Source of the DNA: an uncultured Pseudomonadales bacterium
GTDB taxonomy: Bacteria > Pseudomonadota > Gammaproteobacteria > Pseudomonadales > Azotimanducaceae
DNA length: 64,000 bases
Assembly (NCBI GenBank): GCA_937921865.1
Contig: CAKZWF010000008.1
Coordinates: 62,001-126,000 of the forward strand
Direction: 5' to 3'
Positions 1 through 8,262 of the stretch are shown one piece after another (position 1 is the first letter of the stretch; each line of letters opens with the position of its first letter). Both the position numbers and the translations under genes were made by a program. Below the pieces are notes generated by a model. It had not been told where the DNA came from. It did no database searches and saw only the letters and a list, made by a program, of their open reading frames with translations.

Positions 1-1770
1 ACTGCAAAGTCACTGGAGGCGCGCAACGAAAAGCTCTTTGAAACCACCGAGATGGCCAATCGCCAGATCGAATCGCTGGGTGATAGTCTCAACCAGCTGC
101 GCCAGCAGACTAAAGACAATGCTGCCGAGTTAGCTGCACGGGCTCAGCAGCTCACCGAGCTCGAATCTCAGCTGCTGGAGCGCGACAATAAACTTGCCAG
201 CCGGGATCAGGACATTGAGTTCCTGCACGGTCACCTTGCAAAAAAGCAGACGGAAATCAGCGCGCTGCAAAACCAGATTGCCGAACTGAGCGAGCTGCGC
301 AGCGAACACGCTCGTGTAAACGAGGAACTTGCGGCGGCCAATGCTGCTGTTGCCGAACTGGAAACCCGGCAGCAGGCACTCACTGAAGAGCTGAACAATC
401 TCGGTGAAGTTGGCCGGTTACTGCAAACGGCTGAAGAAAAACTGTCGCAGCAGGCTGGCGAAGCCGAACAGCTGCACAGTCAGATTGCGGACCTGAATCA
501 GCAACTCGATCAACACAGTGCAGCCGGCACCGAACAGTCCCAGGAGCTTGAGCGACTCGAAGATTGTGTTGCTCAGGCGACTGAGGCTAACGAAAGGCGG
601 GAAATGGAGCGTCGTCAGCTCTCTGAGCAGATGGCAGAGCTGAAAGCCAGAAATCAGCATCTGGAAGCACAGCTCGAAGAACGCTCGTCTCTGGTCGTCG
701 GCCTGGAGCAGGAAAAATCTGTCATCCACTCGAAGACCGAATCCATGGATGCAGAAAATCGAAGACTGTCTGAAGCACTCGACAAGGCACAGCGCCATGC
801 TGCCGAACACGCCGAGCATATTGCCCATCTGGACGCTCGGATGGATCGACAGAAAAATCTGATGGCCAGCCTCGAGCAGGAATATGCTCAGGCTCAGCAG
901 GAGGCTGCGGATGCGGAAAAAGCCCACGCTCGCCAGCTGCAGCGGAAAGAAAACGAACTGCTGACGATCAAAGAAAAACATGTTCATGACAGCGCTCAGA
1001 CCGGTGCGTCCAGCGAAGAACTCGAAGCAGCCGCTGCTGAGCTGGAAGCTGCACGAGCTGCGCTGGATAAATCCAAGTCTGCTGCGAAAGCTGAACTGGA
1101 TGGGCTGAGGCAAAATAATGAGGCGCTGTCGAGAGAGCTGGATCAGCTGCGCAATCACGACGACGCAGCGCGAGTTTCGCTCCAGGAAAAAGTTGAGAAG
1201 CTGGAAAAACAACTGCGCAAGCAGAGCAAAGAGAATTCAAGCTCGCAGGAACAGCTGGCCAGTGTGACGGTAAAACTGGAGAAGCTGGAAAAGAAAAAGA
1301 GCAAAGACAGCGACGACACTCTGGCGCTGGATAATGAAGTTCTGCAGGCTGAGGTGCAGAAACTGGAAGGCATGGTTCGGGATCGCACTGAGCAACTCAA
1401 CAAGATGCGCTGGCGCCAGCAGATGCAGGAACAGGAGCAGACCGACAGCGATTCCTCTGAGAAAATGCTGGTTGTTCTCAATCAGCAGCTGACCTCAAGT
1501 CGAGAAGACAATCAGCGGCTCATCGAAACGGTGCGGCAGCTGGAAGAACGTCTGGCAAATTCTCCCGATGCCGGTGACGACCTGTCCCGGGTGCGCGGAA
1601 TCGGGCCGAAGCTGGTTGCCCAGCTCAAAGAGTATGACATCACCAGTTTTGCGCAGATTGCTGATCTGGTTCCTGACGATCTCGAAGACGAGAATCATCC
1701 GCTGCATGCGATGCGGGGTCGGATTGCCAAAGACGATTGGATTGCGCAAGCGCAGGAGTTGCGCGACTGA
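1..1770 (+). CDS. Long coiled-coil protein with C-terminal helix-hairpin-helix, 5'-partial
   Basis: The frame is open from base 1 (the first ATG, at base 52, is internal), so the N-terminus lies outside the window; about 590 codons are visible. Nearly all of it is Glu/Gln/Leu/Ala-rich heptad sequence, a very long coiled coil. The last ~60 residues differ: a helix-hairpin-helix core (RVRGIGPKLVAQLKEYDI) followed by a short helical tail. This tail type occurs at the C-terminus of many bacterial coiled-coil or membrane proteins and resembles the COG3743 H3TH domain. Nucleic-acid binding is plausible, but no nuclease residues are visible. Whether a membrane anchor precedes the coil cannot be seen. 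Role unknown. Confidence 0.75.
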   Translation, partial: TAKSLEARNEKLFETTEMANRQIESLGDSLNQLRQQTKDNAAELAARAQQLTELESQLLERDNKLASRDQDIEFLHGHLAKKQTEISALQNQIAELSELRSEHARVNEELAAANAAVAELETRQQALTEELNNLGEVGRLLQTAEEKLSQQAGEAEQLHSQIADLNQQLDQHSAAGTEQSQELERLEDCVAQATEANERREMERRQLSEQMAELKARNQHLEAQLEERSSLVVGLEQEKSVIHSKTESMDAENRRLSEALDKAQRHAAEHAEHIAHLDARMDRQKNLMASLEQEYAQAQQEAADAEKAHARQLQRKENELLTIKEKHVHDSAQTGASSEELEAAAAELEAARAALDKSKSAAKAELDGLRQNNEALSRELDQLRNHDDAARVSLQEKVEKLEKQLRKQSKENSSSQEQLASVTVKLEKLEKKKSKDSDDTLALDNEVLQAEVQKLEGMVRDRTEQLNKMRWRQQMQEQEQTDSDSSEKMLVVLNQQLTSSREDNQRLIETVRQLEERLANSPDAGDDLSRVRGIGPKLVAQLKEYDITSFAQIADLVPDDLEDENHPLHAMRGRIAKDDWIAQAQELRD

Positions 1771-1910
1771 CAGCCAGTCTGGTGCGTTTGCATCAGGCTT
1801 TGCTGACCGTCGACTGCTAGAGTTTCAGCTCGAACGCTGTCGTTAGATCGGCCAGATCAGGGATGAAGTTGTGTTCGAGCGCCGCCCGACCGCTGTTGCC
1901 AGGGATGAGG

Positions 1911-3641
1911 TCAGAGGTCGTCGGCACCGGCGCTGAGATATTCAAGAACAGCGTGCCAGTGCTCCTGCAGAACGAGTGACCCCGCTTCCTCGAAAACCCG
2001 CAATTCGCTGATCCGGTCACCGAGAAATTTCTGTAGATCTTCCAATGCTGCCAGATTGTCTGCGTTGCCGTGCCAGACGGTGATGGGTGCCTGCAGATCG
2101 TTGAGACGATTGCCCCGAGCGCGGTTGAAACACTGCATCTCGTGAATAATTCCAGCCGCGCTTACACTCATGCTCTCCAGCGTTGAGCCGACCATATACT
2201 CCAGAACTTGCGGGTTCGATTTCAGGAATGCCCGATCGTGAGGCACCGATCCGTAGATACTCTTGATGAGCTTGCCGTTGGTTTCTTCAGAAGCCCGGTT
2301 GCGCAGGATATTGAAGAACGTCGACAAGAACCAGGGTTGGCCCAGCATCTTCTCGCGTACTGCCGTGAGGAATTGAAATGTGCCCGTCATTGGTGCTGGC
2401 GGTCGGGCAGCAACGAGCATAACTCTGGTGACGCGCTGTGGATGTAAATTGGCGAGCATCAGCGCGTACCCGCCACCGGAGATAAAACCCAGCAGCTGGC
2501 AGCGGCTGACTCTGAGGTGATTGAGCAGCGCAACCGTATCGGCACACACTGCTTCGAAGCTGAAATCCGGGTTGGGATCTGAGTGGCCAAAACCCGGACG
2601 TTCCGGAACGATCAGGTACAAACCCAGTTGTTCAGCCAGCTCGTGTGTTCCCGGCAGCAGGCGGCTCGAGCCGATGGTTTCGTGCAGGTACACAACCGGT
2701 TGCCCCATCGGGTTACCGAAGGTCCGATAGGCCAGTTTGCGGCCGTCTGCCAGGATCATGAAGTGTTGTTGTGTGTTTGCGTTGAGGCGTCGACCGTGAT
2801 CTGTATGGTCGCTAGTTTCTCCAGCGCCGGTGGCGGCCAGAATAATGCTCAGCTGGGTGACCACCAGTACCAGATCACCCTGACGGTTAATGCCACTTTT
2901 GGTGTAGATCGCCTGGAGATGGTTACGAACAGTGTTAACGCTGATGCCCAGTTCAGCTGCCGTTTGCTTGATCGTCATGCCGGACGCAACCTTCAGCATT
3001 ATGTCCGTTTCGGCAGCCGTCAGCGCAAAACTCGCCTGCAGAACACTGCTGAGTTTATCGTCGGTTTGCTCCTGTGCGATCAACAGGGCTCGCGTTGCAC
3101 CTTTGCCGAGCAGGCTCAGCGCTTCAGGGAAGTCATTTTGAGCAACCAGATAACCGAAGCGATTGCGCGCTGCGCTCGGGTGAGCGAGTTCTACAAGTAT
3201 GTGGCCCCGTGGCGTTGAGCGCAGTCGAGACTTGGCCGCTTCAAAAGACTTAGCGCTGTTGTCGTCATTCAGCTTGAGCTTGTTTTTCTTGCCGATTCCC
3301 AGGTACTCGCCCAGCTGCAGAAGGTTGTCGCTGTGGGCGACCACCCGATCCTGGTCATCAAGTAATGCAAACGCAAAGCTCCCTCCGCTAATTTCACCAC
3401 CCTCCTGTTTGATCTGCCAGGACAGCGTTTCCGCCCGTGACAGCTGAACTAGAACTTCCGCTGTGTCCCCGGCATTCCAGTTGTTTTCCAGGTGTTCCAG
3501 TTCAGCAGCGAGCGTTTCCCAGTTAATGGGATCGATGACGTACTGCATCAGAGCATCAATGAACCCGTTCATCACCAGTGATCCCGTCCGACCTTCTGAG
3601 GTGGGTGCTGGCGAGTTGGAGAAATTCTCTGAGCGGGTCAT
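1911..3641 (-). CDS. LuxR-type HTH / alpha-beta hydrolase fusion protein
   Basis: 576 aa in three parts. Residues 1-200 are an uncharacterised sensor-like region. Residues ~207-262 are a LuxR/GerE helix-turn-helix (AAELGISVNTVRNHLQAIY). Residues ~293-570 are an alpha/beta hydrolase fold. The nucleophile elbow reads GFISGGG (Ser388), with Phe where the usual GxSxG motif has its first Gly. The acid is probably Asp528 in HGNAD. The place where the catalytic His normally follows Ala-Gly is Ser555 (EEAGSLVL); the only nearby His residues are in EHWH, 6-8 residues later. The hydrolase half may therefore be a ligand sensor rather than an enzyme (inference). Met24 (MNGFIDALMQYV) is an alternative start, since neither start has a clear Shine-Dalgarno. 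It is transcribed convergently with the upstream gene. Target and ligand are unknown. Confidence 0.8.
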   Translation of the reverse strand: MTRSENFSNSPAPTSEGRTGSLVMNGFIDALMQYVIDPINWETLAAELEHLENNWNAGDTAEVLVQLSRAETLSWQIKQEGGEISGGSFAFALLDDQDRVVAHSDNLLQLGEYLGIGKKNKLKLNDDNSAKSFEAAKSRLRSTPRGHILVELAHPSAARNRFGYLVAQNDFPEALSLLGKGATRALLIAQEQTDDKLSSVLQASFALTAAETDIMLKVASGMTIKQTAAELGISVNTVRNHLQAIYTKSGINRQGDLVLVVTQLSIILAATGAGETSDHTDHGRRLNANTQQHFMILADGRKLAYRTFGNPMGQPVVYLHETIGSSRLLPGTHELAEQLGLYLIVPERPGFGHSDPNPDFSFEAVCADTVALLNHLRVSRCQLLGFISGGGYALMLANLHPQRVTRVMLVAARPPAPMTGTFQFLTAVREKMLGQPWFLSTFFNILRNRASEETNGKLIKSIYGSVPHDRAFLKSNPQVLEYMVGSTLESMSVSAAGIIHEMQCFNRARGNRLNDLQAPITVWHGNADNLAALEDLQKFLGDRISELRVFEEAGSLVLQEHWHAVLEYLSAGADDL

Positions 3642-3819
3642 TTCTGTTTCATCTGCGATGAGGATTTCAACTGAGGCTGGCGTTGACGATAGCGACTAGT
3701 GCAACTGCATCATGGCACCGATTCGGCAGACGACTACAGTGTCTGCCCGTGCATTTTCTGTCTGCGCGATCATTCTGACAGGAACTTCGCTGACAGGAAG
3801 CCGTACCTGGTTCGAAACA

Positions 3820-3918
3820 ATGAGTAAGAACGCAATCATGCGCAGTGTGCTGCTGGCTGGTATCGGCGTGGCGCTTTTATTACTGGCTGGACTGTCGATA
3901 TCTGACTTAACTGCCTGA
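3820..3918 (+). CDS. Possible 32-aa single-span membrane peptide
   Basis: An ATG at 3820 opens a 32-codon frame whose centre (SVLLAGIGVALLLLAGL) is a convincing transmembrane helix preceded by Lys/Arg, which fits an N-in orientation. No Shine-Dalgarno is visible before the ATG and I recognise no family. It lies in the ~700-bp stretch between the LuxR/hydrolase gene and the diheme cytochrome gene. Low confidence. Confidence 0.2.
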   Translation: MSKNAIMRSVLLAGIGVALLLLAGLSISDLTA

Positions 3919-4006
3919 ATTTACGCACAATTCTTGCCGTTTATGCCGTTTGTCGACTATCTCCAATGCGGCTATAGTTGACGCGACTCCGCAAGTTAGC
4001 GTGAAT

Positions 4007-4240
4007 ATGAACACAGAAACGAGCCGTTTGGCTGTGTCTGTCGGTGAAGACTCAGATCAGTGTCGACGTGGTAGTGATCGGCGCGAACGACATGAAAGAC
4101 GTCGTGGCTGGTCTGGCCGTCGTGGTCTGTTCGAGTTCCGGGCTGACCGGGAAGGTGCAGTCCGCGACCGGCGTCGAGGCGATCGGCGCGATGGCGCGGT
4201 AGATCGTACCTGGTGGAGTTTCTGGCGACGCAACGCTTAG
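4007..4240 (+). CDS. Hypothetical Arg-rich protein with DRR repeats
   Basis: A 77-codon frame from the ATG at 4007. The middle is a run of Arg/Asp/Gly words (RRGSDRRERHERRRG, then RDRRRGDRRDG), ending WWSFWRRNA. Short proteins with repeated DRR words are common unannotated products in proteobacteria, so it may be genuine. Against it: there is no Shine-Dalgarno, and an opposite-strand frame of similar size covers the same bases. It sits 107 bp before the cytochrome gene. An upstream TTGACG at 3978 could be a -35 element, but no good -10 follows. Function unknown. Confidence 0.3.
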   Translation: MNTETSRLAVSVGEDSDQCRRGSDRRERHERRRGWSGRRGLFEFRADREGAVRDRRRGDRRDGAVDRTWWSFWRRNA

Positions 4241-4347
4241 GTCGTCGTCCCTCACGCAGGCTGAGCGATGTCCCGTCGCCGGCTGAATATTTTGCCCTAT
4301 TTCCGCGATCCGGATAGGCGCTCACCCTCAAGGGTCTGGAGGATTCG

Positions 4348-4980
4348 ATGATTCGAGCCAGGGTAGTTAGTGGCTTGGTACTGGTGTTTGGTTTTTTTTC
4401 GGTCTTACAAAGCGCTTCTGCTGCCGATCCGGCGGCGGGACAAGCTGCTTATGCGGTCTGTGCGGCCTGCCACGGTCAGCAGGGCGAAGGTAACATGGCT
4501 ATGAATGCGCCGAAGCTGGCGGGACAGGAGGGCTGGTATATCAAGCGCCAGTTGGAGTCTTATCGTAATGGTCGCAGAGGCACAGCCGGGGGCGATGGCT
4601 ATGGAGCTCAGATGCGGCCGATGGCAATGGCGGTATCGGATCCTGTGGCGGTCGATAACCTGACTGCGTATATAGATACGCTACCGATCGCTGACTCGCC
4701 GCCAACGGTGACCGGTGATATTGCCGCCGGTAAAAACGCCTACATGGTCTGTGCAGCCTGCCATGGCCAGAAAGCCGAAGGCAACGAATCGTTGGCTGGA
4801 CCCAGACTGGCCGGTCAGAATGACTGGTACCTGGTCCGGCAGATCCACAACTATCGCAAAGGTTTGCGCGGCTATGATCCCAGGGACATATACGGTAATC
4901 AGATGAAACCCATGGCGACGATGCTGAGTTCGGATCAGGGCATCAACGATGTGGTTGCGTACATCAATACGTTGCAATAG
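4348..4980 (+). CDS. Diheme cytochrome c (c4/c553 type)
   Basis: 210 aa, with a typical Sec signal peptide (hydrophobic VSGLVLVFGFFSVLQ, cleavage near SASA-ADP), so the mature protein is periplasmic. It has two tandem cytochrome c domains, each with a CAACH haem-binding motif (QQGEG and QKAEG follow) and a distal Met in QMRPMAMAV and QMKPMATML. This is the two-domain pattern of cytochrome c4, which passes electrons to terminal oxidases. A strong GGAGG lies just before the ATG. The alanine racemase gene begins 4 nt after the stop, so the two are probably co-transcribed although their functions are unrelated. Confidence 0.9.
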   Translation: MIRARVVSGLVLVFGFFSVLQSASAADPAAGQAAYAVCAACHGQQGEGNMAMNAPKLAGQEGWYIKRQLESYRNGRRGTAGGDGYGAQMRPMAMAVSDPVAVDNLTAYIDTLPIADSPPTVTGDIAAGKNAYMVCAACHGQKAEGNESLAGPRLAGQNDWYLVRQIHNYRKGLRGYDPRDIYGNQMKPMATMLSSDQGINDVVAYINTLQ

Positions 4981-4983
4981 GCG

Positions 4984-6066
4984 ATGAGCGGTCGGTTGCG
5001 CGTTGATCTGGCCGCGCTGCAGAGTAACTACCGCACCTATCAGCAGGCGGGTCGGGGCAGCGAAGTCGGTGCGGTGGTTAAGGCCGATGCCTATGGGCTC
5101 GGCTGCACTGAGGTGGCGAGAGCGCTGGCGGCGATTGGCTGCCGAACATTTTTTGTTGCCAACCCTGAAGAGGGTGCGCAATTGCGCAGCATTCTCGTGG
5201 AGCCGGACATATTCGTTCTGGCTGGGGTTCCGCCTGGCAGTCTCGATACCCTGGTCAGCAATCGCTTGACGCCGGTCATTAACGATCCGGCGCAGCTCGA
5301 GGCCTGGCGTGGCCATGCGCATCTGCCGATAGCCGTGCACGTGGATACCGGCATGTCACGGCTTGGCTTCCCTGAAGATGTAGCTCCCGGTCAGTTCGCC
5401 GGTTTCAATATCGTCCTGCTGATAAGTCATTTTGCCTGCGCAGATGAGCCTGATTCTCCGCTCAATCACCAACAGATTGCCGCTTTTCGGGCGCTGACCG
5501 CTAGATTTCCGGGTATTCGCACCAGTCTTGGCAGTTCGGCCGCGTGGCTGCAGGGCGAAGGGTTTCAAGGTGATCTGGGGCGGCCGGGTATTGGTCTTTA
5601 TGGGGGGCGACCCTTCGGTTTTCCGGGTGGCCGGGAATCGACCGCCAACGGTCCCATTGAGGCACTGGTGCCCGAAGTGGTCGCGCGGTTTGAAGCGCCG
5701 GTACTTCAGGTTCGTGACGTCGCCGCTGGCGACAGCATTGGTTATGGCGCGAGTTATGTAGCCGAACGGGATATGCGTATCGCCATCGTTGGCTGCGGGT
5801 ATGCTGATGGGGTGCCGCGTCGACTATCGAACACCGGGTCGCTGGCGTTCAACGAGTTTCTGTGTCCAATCGTCGGCCGGGTGTCGATGGACATGACCAA
5901 TGTCGATATCACCAGCTGCCCGCTATCTCCGAAGCCAGGAGACTGGCTGGAAGTTTTCGGTGACGTTGTCAGCGTCGATCAGGTTGCCGAGTGGGCAGAA
6001 ACGATCTCGTATGAAGTGCTTACGGGGATCCGGCCCCGGGTGGCCCGACACTACCACTGGGGTTGA
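4984..6066 (+). CDS. alr: Alanine racemase
   Basis: 360 aa, the usual family length. It interconverts L- and D-alanine for peptidoglycan. The N-terminal TIM-barrel strand carries the PLP lysine in VVKADAYGLG. The C-terminal domain carries the catalytic tyrosine in SIGYGASYV, followed by GCGYADGVPR. It starts 4 nt after the cytochrome stop. The 3' end overlaps the convergent TPR gene by 47 bp. An alanine dehydrogenase lies 2.2 kb downstream, so both alanine enzymes are near each other but not in one operon. Whether this is the biosynthetic (Alr) or catabolic (DadX) type cannot be told; no dadA is present. Confidence 0.95.
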   Translation: MSGRLRVDLAALQSNYRTYQQAGRGSEVGAVVKADAYGLGCTEVARALAAIGCRTFFVANPEEGAQLRSILVEPDIFVLAGVPPGSLDTLVSNRLTPVINDPAQLEAWRGHAHLPIAVHVDTGMSRLGFPEDVAPGQFAGFNIVLLISHFACADEPDSPLNHQQIAAFRALTARFPGIRTSLGSSAAWLQGEGFQGDLGRPGIGLYGGRPFGFPGGRESTANGPIEALVPEVVARFEAPVLQVRDVAAGDSIGYGASYVAERDMRIAIVGCGYADGVPRRLSNTGSLAFNEFLCPIVGRVSMDMTNVDITSCPLSPKPGDWLEVFGDVVSVDQVAEWAETISYEVLTGIRPRVARHYHWG

Positions 6067-6655
6067 TATCAGCTTGAGCCTCCACGAACTCGCCGCGTGA
6101 TCGCCTGACATCATCTGCAGCCAGCCCGATCTGACCCAGTCCGCGCAATGCCAAAGCTCGGCTGATGAAATACGCCGGCTGTCTGCCGTCGCTGAGTACA
6201 ATCGCTTCGTTAAAGTGATCAAGCGCTTCGGCAAAGCGTTTCTGGACCAGGCGCAGATTGCCCAGCATCAGGTGTACTTCTGGAATATCCGGTCGCAGTT
6301 GCAATGCTGCGTTCAGATCAGCGTCAGCCAGGGTCAGTTCGTCGCTTCTGATCAGCATCCCAGAGCGGTTGAGATACGCCCTGGCCAGGGTCGTTGTAGT
6401 GTCGGTATCCAGCGGCAGCCGCTGATTCAGTCTGGTGATCAGCAGGTCGCACCAGAGTGTGTCGCCGGTCTGCTGCAGTGCCGCTTGAAAACACTGGGCC
6501 TCATCTTCAGCACCGGATGATTCCGGCTGCTCTGCGGGAAGCAGGCTGGTGGCGGAGCTGCCTGCGGCAGTTTCGGCTTGTCCATATGCGGCACCGGACC
6601 AGCAAAGCATCGCGGACCAGAAAAAACCCCTGAAAATTGCTGAAAGTCGGTTCAT
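6020..6655 (-). CDS. Exported TPR protein
   Basis: 211 aa. It has an N-terminal signal peptide (hydrophobic FFWSAMLCWSGAAYGQA), then a low-complexity Ala/Ser/Glu linker with one Cys, then about three tetratricopeptide repeats from residue ~85 (for example AALQLRPDIPEVHLMLGNLR and HFNEAIVLSDGRQPAYFISR). It probably acts as a periplasmic scaffold. The Gly/Pro/Ser-rich C-terminus overlaps the convergent alr gene by 47 bp. I see no specific partner; the exact role is unknown. Confidence 0.75.
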   Translation of the reverse strand: MNRLSAIFRGFFWSAMLCWSGAAYGQAETAAGSSATSLLPAEQPESSGAEDEAQCFQAALQQTGDTLWCDLLITRLNQRLPLDTDTTTTLARAYLNRSGMLIRSDELTLADADLNAALQLRPDIPEVHLMLGNLRLVQKRFAEALDHFNEAIVLSDGRQPAYFISRALALRGLGQIGLAADDVRRSRGEFVEAQADINPSGSVGPPGAGSP

Positions 6656-6725
6656 CAGCGCAGTGTACCCTCGTCAGGCCCCAAGGTTATAGTTAGGCGA
6701 ATTCATGGGGAAAAGGGGAACTTTC

Positions 6726-7535
6726 ATGAGCTCAGTAAATCCGGATGGCCTGCTCAAAGGCCAGGTTGCAGTCATTACCGGCGCCAGCCGGGGAATTGGT
6801 GAAGCCATTGCCAAGCGCTACGCGATGGAGGGTGCCAAGGTCGTGGTGTCGGCCCGTACGGTGGAAAGTGGCGATCACTTTCTGCCGGGAACCATCAACG
6901 ATACCGTGGCACAGATCCAGGCCGCTGGTGGTGAAGCGATGGCTGTGCGGGCGGATCTGGCCAGCGCCGAAGATCGTCATCAGCTGGTGGCCGCAGCCAC
7001 CGAGGCTTATGGCGGCGTCGATATCCTGGTTAACAACGCGGCGATCACCTACTTCATTCCAGTGACCGAGTTTCCCGAGAAACGTTTCCGGCTGATGATG
7101 GACGTCCAGGTCTGGGCGCCTTTTGAACTGGCCCAGCTGGTGCTGCCGGGTATGCGTGAACGGGGTGCCGGCTGGATTCTGAACATCTCCTCGCATGCAG
7201 CCATCCATCCGCAGCGAGGCGTGCCTGGCAGGGGCGGGACCGTTTACGGCATGTGTAAAGCCGCCCTCGAGCGCTTCACTACCGGGTTGGCTCAGGAAGT
7301 CTATGACGAGAACATTGGCGTCAATGTGATCTCTCCGGGTCTGGTGGCAACCCCGGGGGTGATGCATCACAAGCTGATTAATGACAGCAATAAAGAACGG
7401 GTGACACCCGTCGAGCATATGGCTGAAGCCTGCCTGCGGCTGGTGCACGGTGATCCGAAGACCATCACCGGGCGGATTGATTATGCTGATGCACTGCTGG
7501 AGGAGTTTTCACTGACTGCCGCAGATCTGATCTGA
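6726..7535 (+). CDS. Short-chain dehydrogenase/reductase
   Basis: A Rossmann-fold SDR of 269 aa from the ATG at 6726, chosen because AGGGGA precedes it by 7 nt; an upstream in-frame ATG at 6705 lacks such a site. Visible motifs are the cofactor loop TGASRGIGEAIA, NNAA, the catalytic Ser in ILNISSHAA and YGMCK (Tyr-x3-Lys). The loop between residues 35 and 60 is longer than in classical SDRs. The substrate is unknown. The gene stands alone between the TPR gene and an Lrp-type regulator. Confidence 0.85.
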   Translation: MSSVNPDGLLKGQVAVITGASRGIGEAIAKRYAMEGAKVVVSARTVESGDHFLPGTINDTVAQIQAAGGEAMAVRADLASAEDRHQLVAAATEAYGGVDILVNNAAITYFIPVTEFPEKRFRLMMDVQVWAPFELAQLVLPGMRERGAGWILNISSHAAIHPQRGVPGRGGTVYGMCKAALERFTTGLAQEVYDENIGVNVISPGLVATPGVMHHKLINDSNKERVTPVEHMAEACLRLVHGDPKTITGRIDYADALLEEFSLTAADLI

Positions 7536-7562
7536 ACCTGTCAGGTCCCGCGCCCGCTGCGC

Positions 7563-8021
7563 TCAGCTGCGGATCGGGACTTCGGTGCGTTTGATCACCG
7601 TGCGCAGAGCAAAAGAAGAGTGAACGCGATCCACGCCGGGCAGTTGGGTCAGCTGTCGACTGTGGATGCGTTCGTAGTCCCGGGCATCCTGGACGACCAC
7701 CCGGACAATGTAGTCTGCGTCGCCTGACATCAGATAACACTCCATGACTTCCGGAATGGCCATGACTGCCGCCTCGAAAGCGTCCAGATCTGCGCGCTGC
7801 TGACTGTGCAGGGTAATCTGCACGAACACGTTATCCGGAAATCCCGCTCGAGATTGATCCACCAGGCACACGTAGCCGCGAATCATCCCGGTACTTTCCA
7901 GGTTGCGAACCCGGCGCAGACAGGCTGATTCGGAAAGATTGACCTGGTGCGCGAGGTTGGCGTTGGTCAGTTTCGCATCCAGCTGTAATTCGTGAAGGAT
8001 GGCTCGGTCTATTCGGTCCAC
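7563..8021 (-). CDS. Lrp/AsnC family regulator, probable regulator of ald
   Basis: 152 aa, the normal Lrp length. An N-terminal winged HTH (LAHQVNLSESACLRRVRNLE) is followed by a RAM ligand-binding domain from residue ~65. It is divergent from alanine dehydrogenase, with 241 bp between them. This matches the known arrangement of AldR-type regulators, which sense alanine and activate or repress ald (family knowledge). The intergenic region holds four copies of an ATTATC/GATAAT word, the likely binding sites (see the 8111-8175 entry). Confidence 0.88.
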   Translation of the reverse strand: MDRIDRAILHELQLDAKLTNANLAHQVNLSESACLRRVRNLESTGMIRGYVCLVDQSRAGFPDNVFVQITLHSQQRADLDAFEAAVMAIPEVMECYLMSGDADYIVRVVVQDARDYERIHSRQLTQLPGVDRVHSSFALRTVIKRTEVPIRS

Positions 8022-8110
8022 GCTGTTCGCTCCAAGCTATTCAATCCGCGCAAAGCGGTGCATGCCATCGAGTCACTGTTTATCCGGCTCTGATTTTGTC
8101 ATCTTGCGGG

Positions 8111-8175
8111 TATTATCTATATATTTGAAGAAAATTGCGTAGATAATAATATTTACGCCTGATAATGCGATTATC
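8111..8175. promoter_or_regulatory. Candidate Lrp-type operator array upstream of ald
   Basis: This AT-rich stretch in a GC-rich region holds two inverted repeats built from one hexamer. The first has 9-bp arms TATTATCTA (8111-8119) and TAGATAATA (8140-8148) separated by 20 bp. The second is GATAAT-GCG-ATTATC (8161-8175). The four half-sites lie between divergent lrp and ald. Lrp-family octamers wrap several AT-rich sites in this way. Assignment to the neighbouring regulator is inference. No confident -35/-10 pair was found, although GATAAT at 8161 could double as a -10. Confidence 0.5.
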
Positions 8176-8262
8176 TTTACTGTGTTCGCTTGCAGACGCA
8201 ATCCCATGTTCCGGCTTTTCTCTACCATACCTGGCAGAAAATCACGTTGAAGGAGACGAATC

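Noticed and set aside
1817-2020. 67-codon minus-strand frame whose end (GNSGRAALEHNFIPDLADL) looks protein-like
   Set aside because: Most of it overlaps the LuxR/hydrolase 3' end in another frame, and nothing upstream supports a gene; too short to argue for a remnant.
3713-3728. Possible sigma-54 promoter TGGCAC-N5-CGGCA
   Set aside because: The -12 element is poor (TT replaced by CG) and no NtrC-like or other enhancer or convincing gene follows; kept only as a remark.
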